Below, piece after piece: positions 41,230 through 53,700 of a stretch of DNA of 64,000 nucleotides (position 1 is its first letter; every line of letters begins with the position of its first letter). The notes below the pieces were generated by a model. It did not search any database, was not told the DNA's origin, and saw nothing but the letters and a program-made list of their open reading frames with translations. A program made the position numbers and the translations under genes. The DNA lies in the NCBI RefSeq assembly GCF_030272615.1, contig NC_081414.1, forward strand, positions 232,129,733 through 232,193,732, given 5' to 3'. The stretch is from Cryptomeria japonica (taxonomy: Eukaryota; Streptophyta; Pinopsida; Cupressales; Cupressaceae).

Positions 41230-43520
41230 TGTAAAAGTTGCTCAGTTGGTGTCAAAGTTGCAAGATAGGCTAGATTTGATCATGTTTGTCATGGGCACAA
41301 ACTAGTAGAACGATAACATCTAGGTGGGCAGGTTTATGGTAGGCATGCTCTTGTTGTGATTCTCAACGAGCCGTAATGTCGAGAGCCATACCCTACCAAC
41401 GTGATCCCTCAAGTGCCCAACTTTGACGACGAACTGTTCTCACAATCCAAGACACATATGATTGATTTTTTTGAACCTATCATGTCATGTGAGGCTCCTT
41501 ACAATGACTTATCACATTTTTTGAAGACTCGAAGCCATTTTCAAATGGTAGTGTTTTTTTCACTTGGTGCAAAAACCATTAGTTGCATGCAATGCAAGGT
41601 TGCAAGATAGGCTAGATTTGATTATGTTCATCATGGGTACAAACCAACATCATGAGTGCATCTGGGTAGGAAGGTTTACAGTAGGCATGCTCTTGTTGTG
41701 CCTCCCAACGATTCAGAATGTCGAGAGCCATACCCTATTGGCACGATCCCTCAATTGCCCTGAGTTCAAAAAATTGTCAAACTTTGACAGAATATTTCTT
41801 GCAATATAGGATGCATATCATTGATCTATTTGAACCTATGGGGTCATGTGAGGGTTTTCTACAATGACCTATCTCAATTTTTGAAGACTCAAGGCCATTT
41901 TCAAATGGTAGCATTTTTCACTTGGTGCAAAAACTGTTAGTTGCATGCAATTCAAGGTTGCAAGATAGGATATATTTGATTATGTTTGTCATGAGCACAA
42001 ACCAACATCATGAGAGTGTCTGAGTGGGAAGGTTTATGGTAGGCATGCTCCTGTTGTACCTCCCAATGAGCCAAAACATCGAGAGACATACCCTACCGGT
42101 GCGATCCCTCAAGTGCTTCGAGTCCAAAAAATTGTTAAACTTTGACGAACTATTTCTCACAATACAAGGTGCATATGATTGATTTGTTTGAACCTATAGG
42201 ATTACGCGAGGCTCATCTACAATGACCTATCTCAGTTTTTGAAGACTCAAAGCCATTTTCAAATGGTAGCATTTTTTCACTTGGTGCAATTTTCGTCAGT
42301 TGCATGCAATGCAAGGTTGCAAGATAGGCTAGATTTGATTTTGTTTGTCATGGGAAAACCAACATCATGAGCATGTATGGGTGGGAATTTGTATGATAGG
42401 AATTCTCCTATTATGTCTCCCAATGAGCCAGAACATCGAGAGCCATAACCTATCAGTGCAATCCCTCAAGTGCCCTAAGTCCAAAAAATTGTCAAACTTT
42501 GATGGACTATTTCTCACAATCTAGGATGCATATGATTGATCTGTTTGAATCTATAGGGTCATGTGAGGCTCATCTACAATGAACTATCTCAGTGTTTCAA
42601 GACTCGAAGCCATTTTCAAATGGTAGCATTTTTTCACTTGGTGCAAAAACTGTTAGTTGCATGCAATGCAAGTGTGCAACATAGGCTAGATTTGATTTCA
42701 TTTGTCGTGGGCACAAACCAACATCATGAGAACATCTGGGTGGGAATTTTTATGATAGGCATGCTCCTATTTTTCCTCCCAATGAGCCAGAATCTCAAGA
42801 GTCATACCCTACCAGCGCGATCCCTCAAGTGCCTCAAGTCCAAAAAATTGTCAAACTTTGATGGGTTGTTTATCGCAATCCAAGATGCATATTATTGATA
42901 TGTTTCAAATTATAGGGTCACATGAGGCTCATAAACAATGACCTATCTCGATTTTTTAAGAATCGAAGCCATTTTCAAATGATAGCATTTTTTTCACTTG
43001 GTGCAAAAACTGTTAGTTGCGTGCAATGCAAGGTTGCAAGATAGGATCGATTTAATTTCATTCATCGTGGGAAGAAACCAACATCACGAGCGTGTCTGGG
43101 TAGGAAGGTTTATGGTAGACATGCTCCTATTATTCCTCCCAACGAGCCAGAACGTTAAGAGCCATACCCTATCGGCGTGATCCCTCAAGTGCCCCAAGTC
43201 CAAAAAATTGTCAAACTTTGACGAACTGTTTATCACAATCCAGGATGCATATGATTGATCTATTAGAACCTATAGGGTCACATGAGGCTCATATACAATG
43301 AACTATCTCATTTTTGAAGACTCGAAGCCATTTTCAAATGGTAGAGTTTTTTCACTTGGTGCAAAAATTATCAGTTGCATGCAATGCAAGGTTGCAAGAT
43401 AGGCTAGATTTGATTATGTTTGTCATGGGAACAAACCAACATCACGAGTGAGTTCGGGTGGGTAGGTTTATGGAAGGAATTTTCCTTTTGTGCCTCCCAG
43501 CTCGCTAGAACATCCAGAGC
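41230..43520. repeat. Satellite array, about 6.4 units of about 358 bp
   Basis: The landmark GAGAGCCATACCCT (or variants) recurs at 41383, 41725, 42083, 42440, 42799, 43159 and 43517, spacings 342 and then 357-360. Each unit also carries GAAGCCATTTTCAAATGG, CACTTGGTGCAAAAA, TTGCATGCAATGCAAGGTTGCAAGATAGG-like and AACCAACATCA blocks. Units differ by many point changes, so the array is old. Short plus-strand frames inside it are not genes. Confidence 0.93.
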
Positions 43521-43589
43521 CATGCGGTAGGCATACACATGTACTCATAAATAGTCATAAATCAGGTCATGTACTCAAATAGTCATGAT

Positions 43590-43860
43590 GTTGTTAGGGG
43601 TCATGTGGGGTCCTAATTGAGCCATGCATCTGTTCCAACACCATATGACCCCTTAGGATATCAAAACAGGGTCCGAAGGGGTCATATGACATCATTGGGG
43701 TCATGTGGGGTCCTAATGGGGCCGCACATGTGTTAGAACATCATATGACCCCTTAGGACACCATATGGTCTTAAGGGGTCATATATGCGCTAAGGGAACT
43801 TACATGATGTTATTAGGTGCTATGTGGGGTCCTGAGAGAGAGAGTAGGAATACAATGTAA
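43590..43860. repeat. Tandem repeat of 100-120 bp with GGGGTCATATGACCCC-type inverted boxes
   Basis: TCATGTGGGGTCC occurs at 43601 and 43701 and a variant at 43821. Between them lie CATATGACCCCTTAGGA and its inverse GGGGTCATATGAC, so each unit can fold on itself. Confidence 0.75.
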
Positions 43861-43889
43861 TAAGATATCAAAAGACAAAATAGTTGCAT

Positions 43890-44065
43890 ATATTTTACAT
43901 ACATATATGTATACGTACACATTTTATATGCATATATATTATATACATACCTATATGTATACATACGTGTATACACATATTATATACATATGCATACATA
44001 ACATATACATATATACATATTATACATATATGTATGCATACACATACAAATTTTAAACATACATA
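43890..44065. repeat. TA/TACA-rich microsatellite
   Basis: Alternating TATACATA, TATGTATA and related tetranucleotides. Frames rich in Tyr, Thr and Ile here are artefacts. Confidence 0.85.
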
Positions 44066-46787
44066 CGTATTTCTTTGTGCTAGGATGTCATTATGTTAAC
44101 ATAACCATACGGTTTTTTTTTACATATAACGCGTATGGGTTTTGTCTTCTTAAAACCCCATTCGCACTTTTGTTTATTCAAACCCCATACACACTTTATG
44201 TTTAAAATAGCCCGTATGCGTTTAGTTTATTTAGGCTTGTGAATAGGCTTGGGTGACAAAGTTGAGGGTTGGAAGTTTGATTTCCCTCCATTTCCCTCCT
44301 TTTTGACATGTTTTGTTTTATCAACTTGGTTTCTCGATTTTGTCATCATCAGGTTTACACTTCATCAATTGGGTATTTCTAAAATTGCCACCATATTTTC
44401 ACCCATCTTTTGAGCTTTCTAGTCATACAATTTTTTAAAATTTTGAACAACAATAACATATTATTCTTGAATTTCTTTTACTAGTGTCTCCATAGTTGTT
44501 AGAAACATATGCGTGCCATTTTTTTAATAACTTTTGATCTACTTATCCAAATTTTAAAAATGTTATATATTATTGTAGTGCACTTGATTCTTTACACTTA
44601 TAAAAAAATGCATTTTCGATTGTTTTGGTGCAAGTTATGTTTCGTGCATGAATAGGTACTTGATTTTTAGGATGTGCCCGATTCGAAAAATCATAAAAAT
44701 AAATACTCAACAAAAAATTACAAAAAAATACACAACTTCTAGTGCTCACTCTTAACTATCTTTCTACCAAAGTACTTGTCAAAATACTAAATCTAACTAT
44801 GACTTTTTTGATGCGCACATTAGACACTATGTTATGTTTTTCAAAAAAATTAAGATATGATTTTCGTGTGCGAAGGATTTGACCCCCTTAATCTTATCCA
44901 ATTTTGAAAATTTTTAGTAGTTTGGAAACTAGATTTAGAGTATTACAATATTTGTTCTTTGAGTATCTTCATATTTTGAGTGTATGACTCTCAACTTTCT
45001 CCTCCAAGTTTAGGTTTGCCTAATTTTAGAAGAAAAAAAAAGTGTCCACTTATACCCCCTTTTTGCACACAATCTTGGTACACTTCCCCCTTTTGAAATA
45101 ACTTTTAAATTAATTTCTATATTGTGTTTCTCAATTGTTTGGTCTATATTATTTTTCACTATTTTAATGCACTCTCATTGTGTGCATGTGTGTGTGCTTG
45201 TGTTCTAGTTATGTCCTCTTGGCACCAAGATTTTCCTATGACTACTATTTGTAATGCTCACATTTACACCTAAATTCAATATGAAAAATATATTATTTTC
45301 TTTATTTAGTAGTTCGATAGCTTAAAAAACTTCTTGTAAAATGTCATGAATAGCCTCATGAAAAGGTGACATATAATTTGGGCCCTACCTCTAAAGGAAC
45401 ACCCACAAGCTAATCCTTATCATAATGTGTAGAAACATATGTGAACAATCATTTAAATAAGTAGACACGAGATTCATTTTTATAGGCTCTATAAACTGAT
45501 TAGGTTTGAAAGTGTTCCATCACAACTATTGAAGGGCTTGGGAATTGTAAGATGAACATCATGTTATCCACAAAAAGGTGGTAATTTTTCATGTGTTATA
45601 GTGTAGGTACAATAGTCCAAGGTGGCGTATCTATCATTTTATGGTGATCTTCATTAAGCTAAAGCCAAAGAAAACCATGACTTATAAAAAAATGGTTTTA
45701 GAAGCCAAGAAATCCAAAGTGATTGCACGTAACCTCCTACACGAGGACAAATGTCATTGGTATGAAGTATGCTTGTTTCATTGTAAAATGGATAGTAAGT
45801 TGAAATTAGATTCCAATAAAAGAAAATTCGCAAAGGTAAATAAAATAAGAGCTGCATTGCAGCGTAGTTCCTGCCATATATGATAGGGCAGTTTTGAAAG
45901 AAAATAAGTTATTATTAGTTTGCGCTATTCTTATGTAGTGAGTGCTTAGTTTTAGAGTCTGCGAATTCCATAAAGATTTTTGTGCTTTTTAAATTATGTT
46001 TTTTCGGTGTTATTTAAATAATGTTTTGCACACTCTTTTGTAATTGATTTGTTTTTTAAAATAATACAATGTTTCTTTATGATGGACATTAAATTTCTGA
46101 GTAGAAAAGAATGAGTTTCTGCAATCTATCTCTGATTATTAAATAATGTCCACTGTTAATCTGCAATACACTTCATAAAATCTCATTTATTTTATACGTC
46201 GATTTTGCAGCCTAACATCATCATCTCCAAAAGCTCAATGAACAGACTCCTCCTCAAAATCCATCAATACTGAACTGCATGTTCATTAGGGCCTGCATGC
46301 CACATTTCAGAGAGTTTGGATTAAGTTTCTTGGATGTTTTTACTCAGAATATGAGATACTGAGGAACTAAGGATCATTGCAAATCTTAAGAAAATGAAAC
46401 ATTTGCTTGGCTAAAATGTACCAAGCAAGATCCATTTAGGCCAAAACATCAGATGAAATTTTACAGGACCCTGCGCATTGGGAAAGCAGAAGGTGGTGTT
46501 CTTCACAAATTTGAATTACTAGTTCACACCATCCACAAAAATAAATACAAAAATGGGAATACACAAATGAATGAACTTTGTGTAAATATATACATAACTC
46601 TTCTCCCACCTCAATATGAATAAATAAAATTGAATGTATATGTGATAACATGTAAGAGAAATGAAATCTGTACATTAAGATGTTTAAAATCAATTCTTGC
46701 AGATCAGACTGTCAACTTGAGTACCAGTGCAAAAAGTCTACCAAACAAATGAGCATAAAGTAATTTCCATTACTAGAGGGTGTCAAG
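44066..46787. other. Intergenic tract
   Basis: AT-rich sequence without a recognised gene. At 44105-44215 three loose copies of a CGTATGGG/CGTATGCG-TTT motif occur. The last 500 bases may be transcribed as the AHL gene 3' end, but no poly(A) site can be fixed. Confidence 0.45.
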
Positions 46788-46922
46788 TCACCTGTACTCA
46801 CTATGTAACTTCATCCCGCCTTCCATTGTTTCCTTACTGAGTTGCCCGCCATGGATAGCTGGTGAGGCTAGTTCAGGCTTCTGAGAGGCACCTAGTGTAC
46901 TTTGACCATCTGTGATTGGAGG
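46788..46922 (-). other. Possible last or untranslated exon of the AHL gene
   Basis: After TATTAG at 46923-46926 a frame of 44 codons (PPITDGQSTLGASQKPELAS onward) runs to TGA at 46788-46790, with a GT donor-like site at the stop. Composition is unlike the surrounding AT-rich DNA. A good donor (GAG|GTGAGA at about 47617) after the stop of the previous exon would splice here, making it 3' untranslated, or an alternative C-terminus if other sites are used. Confidence 0.38.
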
Positions 46923-47625
46923 CTAATACTTCGCAAGAATGTTAGCTGTCCATTAACACAGAAAAACAATAAATCAATTGACAGGCTTAACCATCACCAC
47001 ACTTCTACATAAAATTGCAAGTTAATACAAAATTCTCAAAGCATTTGGGTGTGCGTTAGTGTGAAATAAACAACTGTAAAACCCATTACAAAGAACTATA
47101 GTTCATTTCTCAAGCCAGTGTCAATGAGATTTGTCTACTATACACTGTTAGAAAAAATTAAGCTCCAAATATTTATATAGTGAAAGCTACAACCATAAAT
47201 GCCATCAAAGAAAAAAGGAAATTTACCTACATATAGAAAGAATTAAAACTTGATGTAATCTTGTTGTCCGGCATATCTCTGCTAGAGTGAGTGCCTTATT
47301 ACTTCATTAAACCTCAACATCTTTACATCGCGTCCAGTCTTAACTACAATATAGAGCACTTTATCTTACTATATATGAATCCTCATACAAAGCATGTGAG
47401 AATATGCTCTTGTTTAGCACACGTCTACATATGAATCATAACTATTCAATATACACTTTGAAAAATAGGTACAGAATAATAGCTCATCATCACGGAGTTG
47501 TGTTACATCTTATAACATAAGGATAGAAATCTAATAATAGTCATGTATTTACTCTGGACAAGGAAGGATTATAAGATGTGTGAATATGCATTAATAAACT
47601 GTGTACGAATCACTCTCACCTCATT
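46923..47625. other. Intron-like AT-rich stretch at the 3' end of the AHL gene
   Basis: No coding signal between the possible last exon and the C-terminal exon. Confidence 0.45.
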
Positions 47626-47795
47626 CTACGGTCCCCTGGTTCGAATATCACAGTGAGAAACATCTAGAAAGTTATTCTGGGATGATCCATCGGCACCATT
47701 GTTTTCTTTAGCTCTGGCTGAGCTCACTAATGCCTCCATGGACAAGTCTTCCGATGAGTCCGAAGCACTATTAAGTGGTGAAGCAAGACCACTTC
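47626..47795 (-). CDS. AHL: AHL C-terminal exon, acceptor uncertain
   Basis: The frame GSGLASPLNSASDSSEDLSM continues to CDIRTRGP and a TAG at 47626-47628. SGxxSPLN and a short terminal Asp-Ile...Thr-Arg-Gly run resemble AHL C-termini. The acceptor may be the AG at 47796-47797 or a later AG after CACTTAATAG; the choice sets the phase with the previous exon. Confidence 0.55.
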
Positions 47796-50700
47796 CTCAT
47801 GAATGCCTGTCCTATATTTTAAGGGACCACATTGCATTTACATGTAAAACAGCTGTCAACAAAAACCCACGAAACAACAAAGTAAGAAAAATCATGGTAT
47901 TGGAAACAACCAGGAAAGCTCCCCTCTTTTCTTTTTTCTCTTATTTATAAAAACCCGAAATCCTTCGTAGTGGGTTTGGATTGTATGAAAACCGAACATA
48001 TTATATGCCTTTGAAGGAAGAAAAATCTGTGCATTGTAGTGACACTTGTTCTGTTTGTAATGACTAGGTGTTAAAGCGAGTGACACTTGTTCTATTTTGT
48101 CATGATTAGGTATTAAAAGTGAGGAGGATAAATAATGTGGAGTGAACTGCCCCTACAACGCACTGACGAACAGAACCTGCAATGCACTGGCAGACTCATC
48201 AAATGTCGTGCGTTCTCTCTTGTTGAATTTTGCATCCCTCAATAGAGCCCAACAAGATGCAACCAAATTTCACTAACGCCTCTGAAAACCGTTTATAGTG
48301 CCAATGAAATGCAGCCAAAAAAGTTTTTATTTAAAAATCGCTAATCCATTTTCTGACAATCTATTAGCACCAAATTCAATCCAATCAGATCACCAGAAAA
48401 AATGTTTTATAAATTTTCGACTAAAAAAAATTGCACATTACTCTGACTGAACATAGGAATAAAGAAAGACCTAGAAAAAATCTGAATTGTTATTGGTTGC
48501 AAGAGTTAAGGATTAATAAACAGTTAATGGCTGCTCCTGGGCAATAGTTCCATGCAAGGCAGGGCAATAGTTCCATGCAAGGCAGGAACTAATAAGATCA
48601 CCTAATTGTTAGCTCATAATAGTAAAGATTAACTTGTAAAGAGGGCAGATCACGCTATTGCAATATATAGGATATTTGTAATTAAAGCTACAAGTTGCAG
48701 TTAGTAAATGATAAATATGGAATTGGTTTAGAAAGCAATAATTTTTCTTCAATTTATATGTCCTCAAATCTTCCCAACAATTACAAAGTTTTCTATCTTT
48801 TAATTCATGCAAACAAGGGGTTTCATCTTTAAGAGCTTGAATTTGAAAATTCATTAGAAAATAATGATGTAATGAATGTCAAAAGAGGAATTGGCTTTTG
48901 TTTCTATAGGAATCACAATTTAGGCAATCCCTCTAAAAAAAAAAAAAAAGTATTTTTAATAATTAATACAAAAGCCAAGAAGGTAGATCATAAAGAATGT
49001 CTTAATTAAGTATCACTGTCGCCTATACATAGCAAAAACTGGACCTAAAAGTGATCAAGGTTATCAACCTTGAGAAAGGGACATGATAGTCATCCCTCCG
49101 CAAAATTGCTTGTTTTAAAAAAATTGTAAATTTTGATGTTTATGTTGCATCTTTCACCATGAGATTTTTCTGTTGCACTAAGTATTCAATGATGCTCCTA
49201 TTCCTCAACTTCTCGTGGATGCCAATGCCAACTTCTAGAATCAAGACTAGAATGTCCTCATCATCCAAAAAAAGTAGCTCCATGAAGGGTTGATATGTTT
49301 TCGAAGTGTCCTTTTGAGTATTGAAACATGAAATACATTGTGAATTTGGCTATGTTCTAAAAGCTCCAACTCGTAGGGAACTTCTCAAACTCTCCTCATG
49401 ATCTTTTATTGTCTATAGAACTTGACCGTGAGCTTTTCTAATTCCTTATTCTTGATAGAAAATTTCTTGTAAGGTTGCAACCTAAGAGATACCGAGTCTT
49501 TGGCCTCAAATGTCCACTTTATGCTATTTCAATTAGGATAAAACTTTTACGTGTTGTATGCTTCTTGACTACGTTTGACTAAGTTTAACTAAGGCACTAA
49601 ATGTCATCTTAATGTCTCAATTAAGTCACTAAATGCCATCTAAATGTTTGACTAAGTTTGACTATCACTAAATGTCATCTAAGTCACTAAGATCCTTGAG
49701 CGTCATCTAGACTATGATTGACTAAGTTGCTCATAGTAGAAACCTTGGTATCTACAAGTGCCAAATCAACAAAAGTTAATGCCTCATATTCATAAAGTTC
49801 CATAAATGGAAATATTTATTTTTCAAAGATAAACATGTGTTTGACTTTACAAACTCACTATTTTTGTTTACAAGATTTTTCGATGGTAGTGTAGGTTACA
49901 TTTGTTTTATGCTAAGCTTGGCTAGCCAATTTTCTCCTAAATGACATCTACTATGGGCATATCTCATGGAGTGTTTTACATAGATTATTTCTATTGTGTA
50001 TAAGCTCATAAATCAGGGTTGTTTCTACTCTTTTTATTGAAATAGATCTACTTCAAATCCACCAAGTAACAAAATTGATTTCTTATATTCATTAACATCA
50101 TTAACATACTAAACTCAAAGGAGTCAAACTTGGTTGTGAAGAAGGTGGACTTTATTATATAGAAAATGTAATTAAAAAATATTTTGTATAGCATATTTTT
50201 CTTCACACAAACATTGCTTCTTTTCTTGTCTATTCATATTCTAGAGAACATGACTTTATATATTGGGCAAACATATCCACCAAATAAAATTATTCTTAGA
50301 TAGTAAAGGATTTATACATGTGTCTAAATTAAACTCTATTGTATGCAACACATTTAATTTTTAAAGAAGAATCCAACTTATGAAATCTTACATAAGACAA
50401 CTAAAATCTAACAAAATTAATTTTAGTATTAGAAACATCTATGAATAATCATTTAAATTATTAGATGCAAAATACATTTTAATAGGTTCTAGAACTAATT
50501 AGGTCTAAAAGTGTCCCTTCACAACTATTGGAGGGCTTAAGAATTGTAGAGATGAACATCATACTAGCCAAAGTGACTATTAACACACTGCATGAGGACA
50601 AACTTCATTAGTCTTGATTATAATTATTTCATTGTGGCAATGATATTTTTAGCAATTAAAATGCAAATAAATTATCTATTTCCTAAATAATGCACATCTT

Positions 50701-53700
50701 CAACATTGTAATATCAAAATAGGAGCTAATAAAAGTAATAATCAAGGTTGATCACAAATTGTACAATTATTAAGTTTTTAAAAATGAATGAATGCAATAG
50801 TTACACACAAGAACTAACAAGATGAGGAACCTTCAAATATATAGTTAAATAATAAAATTAAGATCATTAAGAATGAGCACTAAAAATTGAATAATTTGTA
50901 TACAAAACTTAGAAAAGATTAAAATACAGAATAAAAAATACTACATTCAAATATATCAAATATAAGTCACTAAATTTTGATTGAAAAAAATCAACTATAT
51001 TATAAAAACAAGGAAAGTATCTCACAAAAATATAAGAATATTATTATATTAGAGACTAAATTTTTAAGGTAAACTAATAGGAAATTATCAAAAAAGATTC
51101 AGTTTGATTTATGAAATTTCTTGTTAAATGTCTATATGAAAATAATTTTGATGATATTAATTTAATCTATGAAAAAAATTGAATTTACAATATAATCTTA
51201 AAGAAATATGAAAGTTGGGTTGGGGACTTGGCTTGGTCACTGATATTGTTTATATTTTAATCACACATTTAATTAAATTATATAAAACATTATTAAATTT
51301 TATTTTTATATAAAAACTCATCAAACATTAAAATAGTTTATAAAACAACAAAAGAAATCTAATTGAACTACATTACTAGACATCAGTTTTATAATAAAAT
51401 TCGATGTTTCAATATTACATTTTTCAAAGTAAAAACAAAATAAAAGAATCATATAAATAATGAATGGTGGCTTTCTCAAAAATTAAATTGAAGTTAGATA
51501 CAAAAGTATAATATTTTTCAAATTAAATAAAAATAAACAATTTAAATAGAATAAAATAATTCTTAAATAAGAAGAAATATGTATCCCTCTATATATGATA
51601 TGGTTTGGTATCTCTAGACATTTATTAGTTTAGGTTATCAAGCCTACCTTTTGTTGCACCTCAATCATTTAAACCGTCCAATACTCATACATACATCCTA
51701 ACAATGTTAGAACCAAATTAGTTCATATCAATGCAATCATGTCATAAATAAATTTATAGCGCACACCATTAAGTTCCTAACACACACAAGTTCATATATA
51801 TATCAAAATTAAAAGTGTTCTTACAATCTAAACATTAGAATTTTGCCTTCATCCAAATCACACCAAATGTTTTTGATAAAAAAAAACAGCATTAACAAGG
51901 ACGCTGACCCAACAAAGAAACCTCAAAAAAAAATAGTCTACACATCACTACACATCACTAATAGCACTGTATACTTCTGTATTTGGTTGCCCTGAAATGG
52001 AGATAGGTCCTTTATCTCCAACTTGTCCTGGGATATATACAGCGTCGGAGGAGAAAACACCAACAACCACCTGCAAATAGCAATTAACTTAGAAACCCTG
52101 TTCAAAAAATAAACTGTGTGTGATTCTAAAAACAAAAGACCAGAGCCATCACCTCTACAAAGCTTGCTGCAATAAGGAGTCCTCCAACTATCCCCCGGAA
52201 AATCGTGCCATCTAGATGAATCAATGCAACACGGAGGCCATTATTGTCCTTTGTGTAGGAACGTGACAAAGAAAGAATTTCAAATTCTCCCTGAAGCAAA
52301 TTGCATACAATGTTAGAACCAAAACTAAACAATTAATTAACCAAAAAAATGTAAGATTAAACGAGTTATTGTGAAAATTGTAAATGGAATGGATTAACAC
52401 TGCACCGTGTGTGTATATATATATATATACAACAAAATTTGCTTCAAATTAAACAAGCTAGCAATTCATAAAGAAATCCAGAGATAACCTCAAAAGTCAA
52501 AACCAACAAAAATTAGACAATGGAAGCTTCAAAGAAAACTAGTAGTTCATGGATGTGAGAAGACTTCCACCAATTTGAAAACAAAATTCTAAGATAAATG
52601 AACATCATCAGATCATCCCTGGAGACCAGTATCTAAAAATTAAAGACAATAATGACAAGCAAGCTGCAGAATAATATTAAATTGAAAATATAAAACTAGA
52701 AGAAACAACTCCTCCAGAGATTCAAAGAGATATAAAATATTCACATTTTACAGCTATACAGATTTAATTCACAATTAAGAACCAAGCAATATTTCGATAG
52801 AGCATAATTGTATTTAATAAGTCACGTTGTACAAGAACTGTGATCAACATTTGAAAAAATTCTAGACGGTCATTATTTGAAACCTATGATGTGAAACTAT
52901 TTACTATATATTGTAGATCCATGAAAAATTCTAGAGCGTGGAGGAGAGCGGAAGTTGGAAGGAGGAAATAGACGTGAAAAAGGAAGAGGAGGAGGTGGAG
53001 AATTAGGAAGAGGAGCCCATTTTTGGGGCTGTTTGAAAAAAAAAACCAGTGGTAGAGGACTTTTTTATGGGCAGGAATGGAAGACCTGCAATAAAGAAAT
53101 GTAGAGGATAGCTCGAGGTCTGCATGGATCTTGAAAGAAAAGGAGAGATGGTGAGTGGCGATAGGCTGTGAAGGGCAAAGATATAATTTTATTTTGTAGC
53201 AGATTCATGTAAACTAAATTGAATTGAAAAAAAATGAGGATTTGATATTAAGTTATATGAAGTTGTGTTGTGAGTTTGTATTGAGAGTAGAGAGTCTTTA
53301 CATTAAAATATAAAACATCATTCAATATTTTAGATGGTTGAATTTCAAATAAAAATAGCACCTATGTCATTGAATATTGACCAATGTCTATTCAAAATTA
53401 AGGTGATGAGGTAATTGACCAACCAAGATACAAATTTAGTGTAAGTGACCTTCATTATGGAAGCATTCCATAAAAGCATTTTTTTTCATTTATCTTATAT
53501 ATTGTTCTATGAGTGGTATAACTTTACCCCATCTATTGTAAGAAGAATAGTTTGTTTATCCTACGAATAAAGATAGAGGTAAAGACAGTATTTTAGGTCA
53601 CCACCAAGAAGACATCTATCTAATATATGTGTACAGAAAACAATGCGTACTTAACACTTTTCCTCTGTGTTTTGTACTAATTTTAGTGTCCATTTTTAGA

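Noticed and set aside
41401-43180. Several 60-110 codon plus-strand frames
   Set aside because: They recur once per satellite unit and lose their frame from unit to unit.
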